Assembly: GCA_945863875.1 (NCBI GenBank)
Contig: CAMBBS010000017.1
Coordinates: 1 to 64,000 of the forward strand
DNA: 64,000 nucleotides
From: Desulfopila aestuarii DSM 18488
Lineage (GTDB): Bacteria > Desulfobacterota > Desulfobulbia > Desulfobulbales > Desulfocapsaceae
Reading direction: 5' to 3'
Below are positions 42,957 through 52,933 of the stretch, in pieces. The notes under the pieces were generated by a model. It was not told the DNA's origin and ran no database searches. It worked only from the letters and a program-made list of their open reading frames with translations. Position 1 is the first letter of the stretch, and each line of letters opens with the position of its first letter. Position numbers and translations under genes: made by a program.

Positions 42957-42985
42957 AAGATAGGCTATCTTGTAACGCTTTGCAA
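42957..42985 (-). promoter_or_regulatory. Promoter of the thiB operon
   Basis: Minus strand TTGCAA (42985-42980), 17 bases, TATCTT (42962-42957). The start would be just before the TPP aptamer. Confidence 0.45.
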
Positions 42986-43086
42986 CTACTCCCTCACAAT
43001 TGTTCGACTGATAACTGGTGATGCCACTCAGCCCCGAATCTCCCGGTGGACGGCTGATAAACGTTTTTACTGCACTGGCAAGCGGC

Positions 43087-43778
43087 TCAATGCCTTCTTT
43101 GATCTGCTCGTCGTTCGTTCAGGCATAGCTGATGTGAAAGCAGTGGACATAGCGATGGCAATATCGAACAAGGGCCCGGGGAAAAGGCCACGCCTTTTCC
43201 GATGGCGGCGAGAAACATCGCCACACTGGAATATCCCCGCGGCAGCTCACGCAAAAGAGAAAAGCCGCCATCCGGTTCGGTCCAGGTGATTTCCGGCGAC
43301 CACCGTCTGTTCCGCTCCGAGCTCCTGCATGAGACTTGGCTGGGTCCCTTCGTCGAAACAGAGGTCACTGCAGATTTCGTCGGCGACAGGGAGGCTGCCG
43401 GTTGTTTTTGCCCGGTCGACGAGCATGGTGTATCGCTCCTTGCCGAGACTGGTGCCCATTGGGTTATGTGCATAGGGGCAGAGGTAGAGCAGAAAAGGGT
43501 TTTGTCCTGAGGGCCGAGGCGGCAGGGAAGGCATCGGTAATCCCGCTGAAACAGGGAGTTGCGCGGATGACATTGTGTCGCCACTCCAGGTTGGCCTGGG
43601 CAAGCAGAGGGATTGCCTGCATGGAACCGTTGGTGATGAGCACCTGTTCCACGCCTACTGAATCTTTCGGCAATTTCCCGCCGAAGATCATATCTACCCT
43701 GTGGATCCGTTGACTCAAAACGTTCGGTGCCGCCTTTTTGCAGGGTTTTCTTGGTTGCTTCTTCGATTTTGTTGTCAA
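43087..43778 (-). pseudogene. Decayed PLP-dependent aminotransferase (2-aminoadipate/valine-pyruvate type)
   Basis: Three broken minus-strand frames in series make up one degraded aminotransferase. The first (about 43778-43560) holds EQVLITNGSMQAIPLLAQA, the conserved glycine-containing motif of MocR-type and LysN-like aminotransferases. The second (about 43510-43250) holds HNPMGTSLGKERY followed by VADEICSDLCFDE, the PHNPTG and DExY region. The third holds WTEPDGGFSLLRELPRG and GKGVAFSPGPCS, the C-terminal region. The span that should hold the catalytic lysine between them is missing. At least two frameshifts or deletions are needed to link the parts, so it is not functional. Confidence 0.75.
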
Positions 43779-43816
43779 GGGAAAACTGTTTGAAAAGGAA
43801 AAAACAGGGAGGCGGG

Positions 43817-45163
43817 TTATTTCTGCAAAAGAACCACGGTCTCGATATGGTGGGTCTGCGGGAACATGTCGACGGGCTGGACTTTGCTGATAGTAAAACC
43901 TTCGCTGGTCAGCTCGCCGAGGTCACGGCCAAGGGTGGACGGATCGCAAGAAATATAGACCAGGCGTTTGCCGGTAATTGCCGCCAGTTGACCGGCCAGG
44001 CCGGGTATGCCCTGCCGGGGGGGATCGATGACGACACAGTCGAACATCTGACCTTGTCCGGCAAGTGCCAGGCATGCACTGTTCATCGAACTCTTCAGAA
44101 AAAGGCAATTGGTCAGGCCGGCATGGGCCGCATTCTTTTCCGCGCTGCGGATGGCCGAACCCTGGCCTTCAATACCGAAAACTTCCTTTGCCGTCATAGC
44201 CAGGGGGATGGAAAAGTTGCCCATGCCGCAGTAGAGATCAAGCACCCTGTCGCCCTTTTCTGCCTGACAGAAAGCAACAACCGTATCGATGAGGTATCTG
44301 TTCTGTGCCAGATTGACTTGACAGAATCCGCCTGCTTCCCAGGAAAGGTCGACGGACGGGTTGGTTGCGGTGCCTGGCGGGTAGTGCACGGTGAAGGTGT
44401 TGTCCATGTGATCACGGCCCTTTTCTTGGTTCGTACAATAAGGACCGGTGATCGGGAAATCCGCGCCGATAAAAAAAACGCGCTCCACCTCGTCTGCAGC
44501 GGCGCAGAACCGTTTTGCCGATTGCACATCGGCGGGCCGAATTTTTCTTCTGAAATGGAAGATACACACAGTTTTGCCGGTCAGGGGGTTCTCCTGCAGT
44601 TCCACCTCCGTTGCCAGCTCGCAGAGCCGGCGCCCGTCATCATGCTCTTTCAGGGCGGTGATGGTGTTGTTAATGGATGCCCCGGCCAGCAGGCAGCGCT
44701 CTATGGGGATAATCTCATGCGAGCGAAAGCGGTGGAAACCGACCAGGCCGCGATCGCCTACCTGAAGGCGGATCCGTTGCCGATAGGCAAATGGAGCGGG
44801 GGACGGGAGGGGAGAGGCGAGGCGGGCAATCGCTGAACGGACCGCTTCCTCGCTTTGCCGGCGAAGAAGATCAACAACGATCTCCTTTTTTATAAGCAGC
44901 TGGGTCGCATAGTCACAATGCTGGAGGTTACATCCGCCGCACTGGCCGTAATATCGACAGGGGGGGAGAATTCTGGCTGGATGTTCTTGAAGGATTTGCT
45001 GTACTTTGCCAAAAAGATGGTTTTTTTTCGCCTCTTCTGTGGTTATTATGACTGTCTCATTTGGTAATACCTGCCGGACAAGGGCCACCTGTCCCGTGGA
45101 AAGGCGGGCGAAACCGTAACCTCCGTTGACTATCTTTTCTATGTGTATTGTTTTCAGTTCCAT
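43817..45163 (-). CDS. rlmD: 23S rRNA m5U methyltransferase (RlmD/RumA family)
   Basis: Methylates a uridine of 23S rRNA (or tRNA) using S-adenosylmethionine and carries an Fe-S cluster. The 448-residue protein has an N-terminal TRAM domain (about 1-55), the iron-sulfur cysteines C69, C75 and C78 in PPCRYYGQCGGCN, a SAM-binding domain with VLDLYCGMGNFSIPL and the catalytic pair VVIDPPRQG and ISCDPSTLGRDL with its nucleophile cysteine. The start at 45163 has an AGAAAG-like site; the frame is open 31 codons further but overlaps the divergent tamA start. RlmD and TrmA-like specificities cannot be told apart by eye. Confidence 0.88.
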   Translation of the reverse strand: MELKTIHIEKIVNGGYGFARLSTGQVALVRQVLPNETVIITTEEAKKNHLFGKVQQILQEHPARILPPCRYYGQCGGCNLQHCDYATQLLIKKEIVVDLLRRQSEEAVRSAIARLASPLPSPAPFAYRQRIRLQVGDRGLVGFHRFRSHEIIPIERCLLAGASINNTITALKEHDDGRRLCELATEVELQENPLTGKTVCIFHFRRKIRPADVQSAKRFCAAADEVERVFFIGADFPITGPYCTNQEKGRDHMDNTFTVHYPPGTATNPSVDLSWEAGGFCQVNLAQNRYLIDTVVAFCQAEKGDRVLDLYCGMGNFSIPLAMTAKEVFGIEGQGSAIRSAEKNAAHAGLTNCLFLKSSMNSACLALAGQGQMFDCVVIDPPRQGIPGLAGQLAAITGKRLVYISCDPSTLGRDLGELTSEGFTISKVQPVDMFPQTHHIETVVLLQK

Positions 45164-45196
45164 CTTTCTGTTGCCACCGGGCAAGGTTGAGCATTT

Positions 45197-47008
45197 ATGC
45201 GCTTGAAACGGACGCTGCAGATGCGACGATTCGATTCTGAATTGCTCCCTTTTCATAATCTACCATCCCTGTCTTGTCGAATACTATTCTTTCTTTGCGC
45301 CTTGCTGCTGTGTGGTGCAACGACGGTTTTGGCCGTGGTTGCCCTTGAGGTTACCGTAACCGGAGTGAGTGGGCCCCCCTATGAAAATGTCATGGCCCGC
45401 CTGGCCATCAACCTGCAGAAAGGCAGCGAACGATTAACGCCGATTGCTATCAGGCGACTGCATCGACAGGCGGAAAAGGATATCAGCGCCGCCCTGGCCC
45501 CGTTCGGCTATTATAATCCTATTATCCGCAGCAGCTTGGAAAAGGACGGCGACAGCTATCAGGCCGAGTACACAATTGACAAAGGGCCGCCGGTGATTGT
45601 CAGGGAGGTCATGCTGCAGGTGACGGGTCAAGGGGAAAATAATGAGCAGCTTTTGCGGGCCATTGCCAAGTTTCCGGTCAAGACCGGCGATATTCTTGAT
45701 CAGGAGTCCTATGAGCAGGGGAAGAAGAAACTGGTCTACCTTGCGCTCAGTGAGGGTTTCCTCGATGCGGCTTTTACCGAGCGGGCCCTGCGCATAAACC
45801 CAGAGACCAATACTGCCGCTGTCCAGCTGGTTCTGGACAGCGGCCGCCAATATCTTTTTGGTGCAACGACCGCCATTCAGCAGATCCTCGAGCAGGATCT
45901 GCTGACTCGATATCTGCCGTATGCCTCGGGCGATCCGTATAATCCGGCAAAACTTTTCGAGCTGCAGTCTATTCTCTACCGGACCGATTACTTCAGCCGG
46001 GTGGTGGTGCGGGGACAGACCGACCAGATCGTCGATTTCCATGTCCCGGTGGACATTGAACTGACTGCTCCGGAACATCTCAATAAATATACCCTGGGTC
46101 TAGGCTATGCCACCGATACCGGCATCAGGGGGAAGGCGGACTGGTCTGATCGGCTGTATAATTCCCGGGGGCATAAAGCCAGCGCCGGCTTGCAACTGTC
46201 CGAACTGGAAAATATTGTAACGCTGCGTTATGATATTCCGCAGGGCGATCCCCGCTATAACAAGCTGGTATATAGTCTCGGCTATCAGGATAAACAATGG
46301 GACGACACCGACACGCAACTCCTTACTGCGGCAGTGGCCCATGAATATTCCGGGCCGCGTTTTAATCTCAGTGGTGGTCTGGAGCTGCGCGATGAGGTGT
46401 ACGACGTGGGGAATACCAGCGGCGACTCGACACTGGCGGTTCCCTCGGCAAAAGCCGGCATGGTATGGGCTGACGATGTTCTGTATACCAAAAGAGGATT
46501 ACAGGCATCGGTGGGTTTTCTCGGTGGTGTGAAAGGGCTGGTCTCCGATGTCAATTTTCTTCAGGCGATGATCAACAGCAAGGCGATCATCTCACCGATT
46601 GAAGGCTGGCGGGTGATCGGCAGAGGGTCGCTTGGAGCGACCGCTGTTGATTCTATTGATTCCCTGCCGCCATCATTGCGTTTTTATACCGGCGGTGACA
46701 ACACCATCCGTGGCTACAGCTATAAATCCATAGGGACGAAGGATTCCTCCGGTGCAGTCATTGGCGGCAGGTATATGGTGGTCGGGAGTATGGAACTGGA
46801 GCGCGTTGTCACCGAAAACTGGAGCCTTGCTACTTTCTGGGACGCAGGAACTGCAACCGATGATCTGTCTCTTGATTTCAGCCAGGGAGTGGGGGCGGGA
46901 GTTCGCTTTCGTTTGCCTTTTGGGCAGATACGGCTGGATCTGGCCTCTGGCCTGTCTGAGGATGGCAGCCCTCTTCGCATACATCTAACCGTGGGAGGAG
47001 ATTTGTGA
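45197..47008 (+). CDS. tamA: Translocation and assembly module TamA (outer membrane)
   Basis: Omp85-family outer membrane protein that helps assemble beta-barrel proteins. The 603-residue protein has a signal peptide, POTRA repeats (about 45-290; SERLTPIAIRRLHRQAEKDISAALAPFGYYNP..., VREVMLQVTGQGENNE...) and a C-terminal 16-strand barrel (YTLGLGYATDTGIRGKADW..., GAGVRFRLPFGQIRLDLASGLSEDGSPLRIHLTVGGDL). RGYSYKSIG near 490 is the lid-lock region of this family. It precedes tamB with a GTGA overlap, the usual arrangement. Confidence 0.93.
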   Translation: MRLKRTLQMRRFDSELLPFHNLPSLSCRILFFLCALLLCGATTVLAVVALEVTVTGVSGPPYENVMARLAINLQKGSERLTPIAIRRLHRQAEKDISAALAPFGYYNPIIRSSLEKDGDSYQAEYTIDKGPPVIVREVMLQVTGQGENNEQLLRAIAKFPVKTGDILDQESYEQGKKKLVYLALSEGFLDAAFTERALRINPETNTAAVQLVLDSGRQYLFGATTAIQQILEQDLLTRYLPYASGDPYNPAKLFELQSILYRTDYFSRVVVRGQTDQIVDFHVPVDIELTAPEHLNKYTLGLGYATDTGIRGKADWSDRLYNSRGHKASAGLQLSELENIVTLRYDIPQGDPRYNKLVYSLGYQDKQWDDTDTQLLTAAVAHEYSGPRFNLSGGLELRDEVYDVGNTSGDSTLAVPSAKAGMVWADDVLYTKRGLQASVGFLGGVKGLVSDVNFLQAMINSKAIISPIEGWRVIGRGSLGATAVDSIDSLPPSLRFYTGGDNTIRGYSYKSIGTKDSSGAVIGGRYMVVGSMELERVVTENWSLATFWDAGTATDDLSLDFSQGVGAGVRFRLPFGQIRLDLASGLSEDGSPLRIHLTVGGDL

Positions 47009-50000
47009 AACGAATCGCATTCTTCTTCGTGTCCCTTCTTGTGCTTCTGGCGGGCTGTTTCGTTTTCATTTTCACGACGGAATCCGGCCTGCTACTCATG
47101 CAAAAAGGTATCAATCGCTGTGCTGGCAGCAAGGTTTTTATTGGACAGGCAGCGGGAAGATTGTCCGGCCGCTGGTCTTTGACCAACCTTCGATTAGTAA
47201 GCAACACTGCGGAGATCGGAGTGGATCGGTTGGAATACTCCTGGCGCCCGGGTCGCCTTCTCAAGGCCGAGCTTCATATTGCCAAGATCGTTCTGACCGG
47301 CGTGGATATCGTTTTACAAGATGACCCGGCAGACGAATCAGACAATGCTGTTGTCCAGCTGCCCCGGGCTTTGCTGCCTGTTACTGTTCTGGTAGACAGC
47401 CTTGTCGTGGACAAGCTGGCCATAAGAGACCGTGCCGGGGCAGAGCTGTTCAGCGTTGACAGGCTTCTGGCCGGCCTCGAGGGTGATGCGCATCGCTTAA
47501 CCGTCAGGGCATTTGAGTTGCAGGGTCCGGACATCGGCCTGGCACTGCACGGGAATATCCAGGTCGGGAACAACTGGTCCCTGGACCTGCTGGGTAAGTG
47601 GCGTCTGGCTGGTTTCGGGTTTCATCCAATGGTCGGCACATTTTCGGCAAACGGTCCGCTCAGTGACCCGCATCTTGAACTTGGCATACAAAGTCCCGGC
47701 GATATCCGCGTGAGGGCAGATCTGGTCAATCTTCTGCAACGGCCTCAGTGGACAGCGCAACTTGAGGCTAATACGGTCGATTTGTCGACTCTTATCGAAG
47801 ACTGCCCGAAGATCGAACTGGCCATGGTAAAAGCGGATTTTGTCGGCAATTTCGACAAATACCGGGGCCATGTGCAGGCCAAAGGAAGCTGGAACGCCTA
47901 TGAAGAAATGCATCTTGTCAGCAACCTTGCCGGCGACTTTCTCGGTATTGATTTCCAGTCACTGCACATTGATTCCACGGAGAGTTTGGCCGAGGTTGCC
48001 GGTGGGAAAATTTCCTGGGCGGATATTTTTTCCTGGGAAGGATCGTTTTTGTTCACAGGATTCGATCCTGCCGCTATCAGCGAGGAACTGCAGGGCCGAC
48101 TCAACGCAAAGCTGGTGAGTAAGGGAAATGTTACGGAAAATGGCGTTGTCGCCTCTTTTGGAATTGCTGAGCTTGATGGTGTTTTGCGAGGGCATCAGGT
48201 GGCGGCAAGCGGCAATGTCTTCCTCACGGAAACCGATGTGCATACCGACGGGCTGACTCTGCGAAGCGGTGAAGTCGCGGGCCTTGCTTCCATTGAAAAT
48301 GGGTTTTTTTCCTGGGCTGACGAACCGCACTGGTCGGCAGAAATACGTTTGGATCAATTTGACCCGTCCTGGCTGTATGAAGCATTCCCCGGAAGCGTCA
48401 ATGGGATAGTAAAAACCGAGGGAAAACTGGCAGATGACGGACTGGAGGCCTCGCTCAAGATAGACAAAATATCCGGTACGCTGCGCGGCAATGTAGTCGC
48501 GGGCGGCGGCGAGCTCACCCTCGCCGGCGATATCCTTCAGACAACCGGGCTGACTTTGCGGATCGGGACCTCGGAACTGGCGGTCAAAGGGCGGGCTGGA
48601 GAGAGGCTGGCCCTCGATTTTTTACTCTCTTCCAAGGATATCGGGACGATTCTGCCGGACAGTCAGGGCAGCCTGCTTCTTCGGGGCAGCCTGCAGGGCA
48701 GCCGCAATGGGCCGCAACTGGATGCGGAACTTCAGGGCACCGGGCTGCGTTACGGGGAAAACAGGCTTGGCCGGGTGCAGGGAGAGATGGAGGCCATGTT
48801 GACAGGCGATGGGCGGCTGACTGGTTCGCTTGTCGGCGAGGGCATGTCTCTGGACGGCTTCTTCATTGATAAAGGCCGCATTGAACTGGGCGGTACCTTG
48901 GCCAGGCATCAAATTGTCGTCGAAGGATCCGCGGCCATGGGGAGGTTGGCGTTCAGGGTCGGCGGGAGCTATCGACAGGCCTGGCAGGGGGAACTGTCGC
49001 ATTTTCAATGGACAGCCGGTGAGTACGGCGTCTGGCGCCAAGAGGAAAAAGCAGCGATGACGGTTGGCCAGGCTGGCGCTGTGCTCAAAAGATTCTGCCT
49101 GAAAGACGGAGAAAGCGAAGTTTGTCTCGATGGTGATGTCCGCCTGGGAAAAGATGTGGTATGGACAATGCACGGCAAGCTTTCCTCCGTACCGCTGAAT
49201 TGGCTCGAGCGGCTGGAACTGGCCCCTGTCCCGGTAAACGGAGTAATCCATGCGGATATTGCCGCCAAAGGCAACAGCCACCGCGTAATCTCCGCCAAGG
49301 CCGAGTTCAGCGTACCGGCCGCCGATGTATCGCTGGAGGTCGAGGAGAGCGAACCGGCCTCGTTTCATTTTGATGATTCCGTGCTGGCCCTGGCGTTGAC
49401 CGACGGCGTTTTGCAGGCAGATCTTAACATCCGCATGCGCCAAGGCAGCCAGCTCATCCTGGCCGCAGAGGTCGAAGGCGCCGGGGATTTTTCCGTGCCG
49501 CTACTCTCTCTGCCTCTGCGTGGCGATCTGGAGTTGAGAGACTTTGACCTCGACATGCTCAGTGTCTTTACCGGTTACGGTGTCGAACCGACAGGAAAGA
49601 TAAACAATGCCTTGACCCTGTCAGGAACGGTAGGGCAACCGAAAATCTACGGGGCAATAACGCTACGGGATGGAGGCATAAATCTGCCCTATCAGGGTAT
49701 AACCCTGGAAAACATTGTCCTGTCCGTTGCAGCCGGGGAAGATGCGGCACTGGTCACCGCCAGGGCAACGTCGGGCCCGGGACAGGTGACCACCGTCGGC
49801 ACACTGCTCTATGGGGATGAGGGGCTCGAAGGTGCATTGACCATCAAAGGCAGTAATTTTCTTTTGGTCAACCTTCCGGAGTATGCTTTTCGAGTCAATC
49901 CCGATGTGCTGTTGAATTTCAGTAACGATAAAGCCGAGATAAAAGGGACGGTCGACGTGCCTTATGGACTGATAGCGCCCCATGAAATGAGTGACTCGAT

Positions 50001-50790
50001 CAGTGCCTCCGAAGATGTCATTCTCGTCAGTGGCACCAGGGAAAAACGGCTGAATGGTTCACCCTTTACCCTGGATATCAATGTCCGACTGGGGGACGAC
50101 GTACGCATCGATGGCTATGGCTTGACCGGTCGACTGGACGGCGATCTGCGGGTCCAAACTACTCCGGACGATTCTCTAGCCGGGAGGGGGGACCTTGATC
50201 TTATCGAGGGAAACTTTGTTCTTTACGGTCGGACCCTGGAAATTATGCGGGGGCGGATGCTGTTCAGCGGTGGACCCATCGATAATCCAGGTGTTGATGT
50301 CAGAGCGCAGATGAAGGTCAGTGATGAGGAGGCACGGGGAAAAGGATATACTGTCGGGGTGGACATCAGCGGCCTGGCCCAGGACCTGCAGTACCATCTC
50401 TTTTCCGATCCGTTCATGGAGGACGCGGAGATTCTGTCGCTCATGATCGTTGGCCATTCCTTTGCCAGTTCCACCCCGACGGAAGGAAGTCTTCTCGAAG
50501 CGGCAGCAGTGACCCTGGGGGTGAAAGGGAGCCTGGACTTTGTGCAGGGGATCGGCAATCTCTTCATGCTTGATGATTTACATCTCGAGGGCAGCAGTTC
50601 AAAGGAAAACGTGTCTCTGGTCGTCGGCAAAAAGGTCACCAAGAATCTTTATATAGGCTATGATCTGAATGTGTTCAACCAGCTCGGTCAGTTTCGGGTG
50701 CGATATGATCTCACTCATGGATTCTCGGTGGAAACGAAAAGTTCTTCCGAGGCAACCGGCGCAGATCTGCTGTATACCTTTGAAAGGTAG
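47005..50790 (+). CDS. tamB: Translocation and assembly module TamB (DUF490)
   Basis: A 1,261-residue inner-membrane-anchored protein that spans the periplasm as a long hydrophobic beta-groove and moves phospholipids to the outer membrane or assists protein assembly. It has one anchor (KRIAFFFVSLLVLLAGCFVFIF at 2-23) and a large repetitive beta-rich body, and ends with a YTF-like motif (LLYTFER), as TamB proteins do. The C-terminal 360 residues (from about 900) hold the DUF490 domain: LTLSGTVGQPKIYGAITLRDGGINLPYQGI, GRGDLDLIEGNFVLYGRTLEI and EDAEILSLMIVGHSF. The start is a GTG overlapping the tamA stop. Confidence 0.93.
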   Translation: MKRIAFFFVSLLVLLAGCFVFIFTTESGLLLMQKGINRCAGSKVFIGQAAGRLSGRWSLTNLRLVSNTAEIGVDRLEYSWRPGRLLKAELHIAKIVLTGVDIVLQDDPADESDNAVVQLPRALLPVTVLVDSLVVDKLAIRDRAGAELFSVDRLLAGLEGDAHRLTVRAFELQGPDIGLALHGNIQVGNNWSLDLLGKWRLAGFGFHPMVGTFSANGPLSDPHLELGIQSPGDIRVRADLVNLLQRPQWTAQLEANTVDLSTLIEDCPKIELAMVKADFVGNFDKYRGHVQAKGSWNAYEEMHLVSNLAGDFLGIDFQSLHIDSTESLAEVAGGKISWADIFSWEGSFLFTGFDPAAISEELQGRLNAKLVSKGNVTENGVVASFGIAELDGVLRGHQVAASGNVFLTETDVHTDGLTLRSGEVAGLASIENGFFSWADEPHWSAEIRLDQFDPSWLYEAFPGSVNGIVKTEGKLADDGLEASLKIDKISGTLRGNVVAGGGELTLAGDILQTTGLTLRIGTSELAVKGRAGERLALDFLLSSKDIGTILPDSQGSLLLRGSLQGSRNGPQLDAELQGTGLRYGENRLGRVQGEMEAMLTGDGRLTGSLVGEGMSLDGFFIDKGRIELGGTLARHQIVVEGSAAMGRLAFRVGGSYRQAWQGELSHFQWTAGEYGVWRQEEKAAMTVGQAGAVLKRFCLKDGESEVCLDGDVRLGKDVVWTMHGKLSSVPLNWLERLELAPVPVNGVIHADIAAKGNSHRVISAKAEFSVPAADVSLEVEESEPASFHFDDSVLALALTDGVLQADLNIRMRQGSQLILAAEVEGAGDFSVPLLSLPLRGDLELRDFDLDMLSVFTGYGVEPTGKINNALTLSGTVGQPKIYGAITLRDGGINLPYQGITLENIVLSVAAGEDAALVTARATSGPGQVTTVGTLLYGDEGLEGALTIKGSNFLLVNLPEYAFRVNPDVLLNFSNDKAEIKGTVDVPYGLIAPHEMSDSISASEDVILVSGTREKRLNGSPFTLDINVRLGDDVRIDGYGLTGRLDGDLRVQTTPDDSLAGRGDLDLIEGNFVLYGRTLEIMRGRMLFSGGPIDNPGVDVRAQMKVSDEEARGKGYTVGVDISGLAQDLQYHLFSDPFMEDAEILSLMIVGHSFASSTPTEGSLLEAAAVTLGVKGSLDFVQGIGNLFMLDDLHLEGSSSKENVSLVVGKKVTKNLYIGYDLNVFNQLGQFRVRYDLTHGFSVETKSSSEATGADLLYTFER

Positions 50791-50852
50791 GCGGCAAATG
50801 GTCTCGATTCGAGTGCGTCGACAAAAGAGCTGTGATTGATGCGGTGGCTTTT

Positions 50853-51341
50853 CTAGCTGGTGGTTTCAAATCTGTTCTTTGCAAGGTTTTTCCATACCTT
50901 GTCGGCAGGAAAGAGCTTGCCGTTCATGGCAATATAGACTCCGGGAGGCAGCGATTGAACGGCACCGAGAGCGCAGCCTATATTAAATACCGCATCGCTG
51001 GTTTTAAAAAGAGCAGGTTCCAGGGCACCGGTGAGAACGATGGTTTTTTGGACGATGTTTGTCAGTTCCCTGGCGGTTTCCACCATGGTGTCCGTTCCAT
51101 GGGTAATGAGGATTCGGTCACAGGGGTCCTTGGCCACCGTTTCGGCAATCAGGGCCCGGTCCGCAGCGGTGAGGTCAAGGCTGTCCTTTCTCATCAGTGA
51201 ATTGACGCTGTAGCTGAGAGAAAGGTTGAGCTCCGACAACACTTTTTCGATGTTTGGCGGCCCGACCTCATACTCGCTTTTTGCATCGAAATACACCTTG
51301 TCGATGGTGCCGCCAACGGCGATTATTGAAATGTCAGCCAT
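50853..51341 (-). CDS. Short asparaginase-family protein (N-terminal domain only)
   Basis: A 162-residue protein with only the N-terminal domain of type I/II asparaginases. The start, MADISIIAVGGTIDKVYFD, carries the GGTI(D) active-site threonine region, and LITHGTDTMVETARELTN contains the second threonine motif (HGTDTM). The C-terminal domain that completes the active site by dimer contact is absent. Similar short asparaginase-like proteins exist, so it may be a natural form and not a truncation. The start at 51341 follows CTGGAGATG; a longer frame has no site. Confidence 0.82.
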   Translation of the reverse strand: MADISIIAVGGTIDKVYFDAKSEYEVGPPNIEKVLSELNLSLSYSVNSLMRKDSLDLTAADRALIAETVAKDPCDRILITHGTDTMVETARELTNIVQKTIVLTGALEPALFKTSDAVFNIGCALGAVQSLPPGVYIAMNGKLFPADKVWKNLAKNRFETTS

Positions 51342-51574
51342 ATGCATCTCCAGAAAAAAATGAACAAAGACAACTGCACGATAATGGGTCCGGTTTGCCG
51401 CGGAAAGAAAAAGCCTTCGTATCATTCATACACCCCGTGCGCTGAAAATCCAAGCTTTTTGCCTTGCGTTTCCATGTGGATTGGCACATATAGTGGCTTG
51501 TTAAACGAGTTGAAAGAGCAGTGTTTTTTTATCGAAGGGCAAGAAACAACTGTTTCCTGGAAAGGAGGAGCACG

Positions 51575-52933
51575 GTGGCGGCGAAAAAAGATCCGGTAAC
51601 GATTCTGGTGGTCGATGACGACCAGGTACATCGGTATATGCTCTGCTCTATGCTGCAGGAGTGGGGCTGGCGCTGTGTCGAGGCCGACGACGGCAGCACG
51701 GCGGTGGCTGCTGTCGAAAAACACCACTACGATGCGGTTTTGATGGATGTTCGAATGGCCAGGATGGATGGACGCGAGGCCTTTACCCGCATTCAGGCCC
51801 TGCAGCCCAGTCTGCCGGTGATCATCATGACCGCGTATTCTTCCGTTGATGATGCGGTTGAGGTTATCCAGCAGGGGGCGCATGATTATCTCACCAAGCC
51901 GCTTGATTTCGACCGCCTGCGTCTGGCCCTGTTGCGTGCCGTCGATCATCATCAGGTGAGCAGCAAGAAACAGCAGGCCGAAACCGGCAGTGCAAAGCTG
52001 GAGACGGCGATTATCGGCAGCTCACCGCCAATGCTCGAATTACTGGAGATGGTCAGTTATGTCGCGCCGACCGAGGCGACGGTGCTGATCTATGGCGAGT
52101 CCGGGACAGGCAAGGAACTTGTCGCCGAGGCACTGCATGGGAACAGCGAGCGAAGAAAAGAACCTTTTATCAAGGTAAACTGTGCGGCCCTTGTTGAAGG
52201 TCTTCTGGAGTCGGAGCTTTTCGGCCATGAAAAAGGCGCCTTTACCGGGGCGGAAAAAAAACGGGAAGGAAAGTTTGTCCAGGCCGACGGCGGGACGCTG
52301 TTTCTCGATGAGATCGGGGAGACTTCCCAGGCCATGCAGGTCAAACTGCTCCGGGTACTGCAGGAACAGGAGCTGCAACGTGTCGGCGGAGAAGAGACGG
52401 TCAAGGTGGACGTTCGCATCATCGCCGCGACCAACAGAAACCTCGAAGAAGAGGTGGTGGAAAATAGATTCCGTGAGGATCTGTATTATCGACTGAATGT
52501 GGTCATGCTGACCGTGCCGCCTCTTCGGGACCGGCGAGGGGATATTCCCCCGCTGGTGGAATATTTTGCCCGTAAATTCGCCGAGAAAAACCGCCGGGTT
52601 CTCGACGGGATCACCTCCGAATGTATGGAATTGCTTTCCAGGTACAGCTGGCCGGGTAATGTCAGAGAGCTGGAAAATGCCGTCGAAAGGGGCATCATTC
52701 TGATGCGTGGCACGGAACTGACGGAAAGGAGCCTGCCGCTCTCCATACAAAAAAAACTTCCCGGCCATGATGCGCTGGAGGCAACCGCGCCCGTCTCTCT
52801 TTTTGATGCCGAGAAACAGCTTATCCTCAAAACCCTCATCGACACCGCGGGTAACAAGAGTGAGGCCTCAAGGAGGCTGGGGATCACGCGGAAAACGCTG
52901 CAGAGCAAGTTGAACAGATACGAAGAATCTTAG
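51575..52933 (+). CDS. NtrC-family sigma54-dependent response regulator
   Basis: A 452-residue regulator. The receiver has DDD at 14-16 and phospho-acceptor D58 in VLMDVRMARMDG. The AAA+ domain has Walker A IYGESGTGKELVAEALH, a normal GAFTGA loop (EKGAFTGAEKKREGKF), Walker B GGTLFLDEIGE and the usual arginine finger region. The C-terminal helix-turn-helix is Fis-like (NKSEASRRLGITRKTLQSKLNRY). The start is a GTG at 51575 after AAAGGAGGAGCAC. It has no kinase gene next to it; the PAS kinase genes elsewhere in the window are candidates. Target promoters are unknown. Confidence 0.93.
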   Translation: MAAKKDPVTILVVDDDQVHRYMLCSMLQEWGWRCVEADDGSTAVAAVEKHHYDAVLMDVRMARMDGREAFTRIQALQPSLPVIIMTAYSSVDDAVEVIQQGAHDYLTKPLDFDRLRLALLRAVDHHQVSSKKQQAETGSAKLETAIIGSSPPMLELLEMVSYVAPTEATVLIYGESGTGKELVAEALHGNSERRKEPFIKVNCAALVEGLLESELFGHEKGAFTGAEKKREGKFVQADGGTLFLDEIGETSQAMQVKLLRVLQEQELQRVGGEETVKVDVRIIAATNRNLEEEVVENRFREDLYYRLNVVMLTVPPLRDRRGDIPPLVEYFARKFAEKNRRVLDGITSECMELLSRYSWPGNVRELENAVERGIILMRGTELTERSLPLSIQKKLPGHDALEATAPVSLFDAEKQLILKTLIDTAGNKSEASRRLGITRKTLQSKLNRYEES

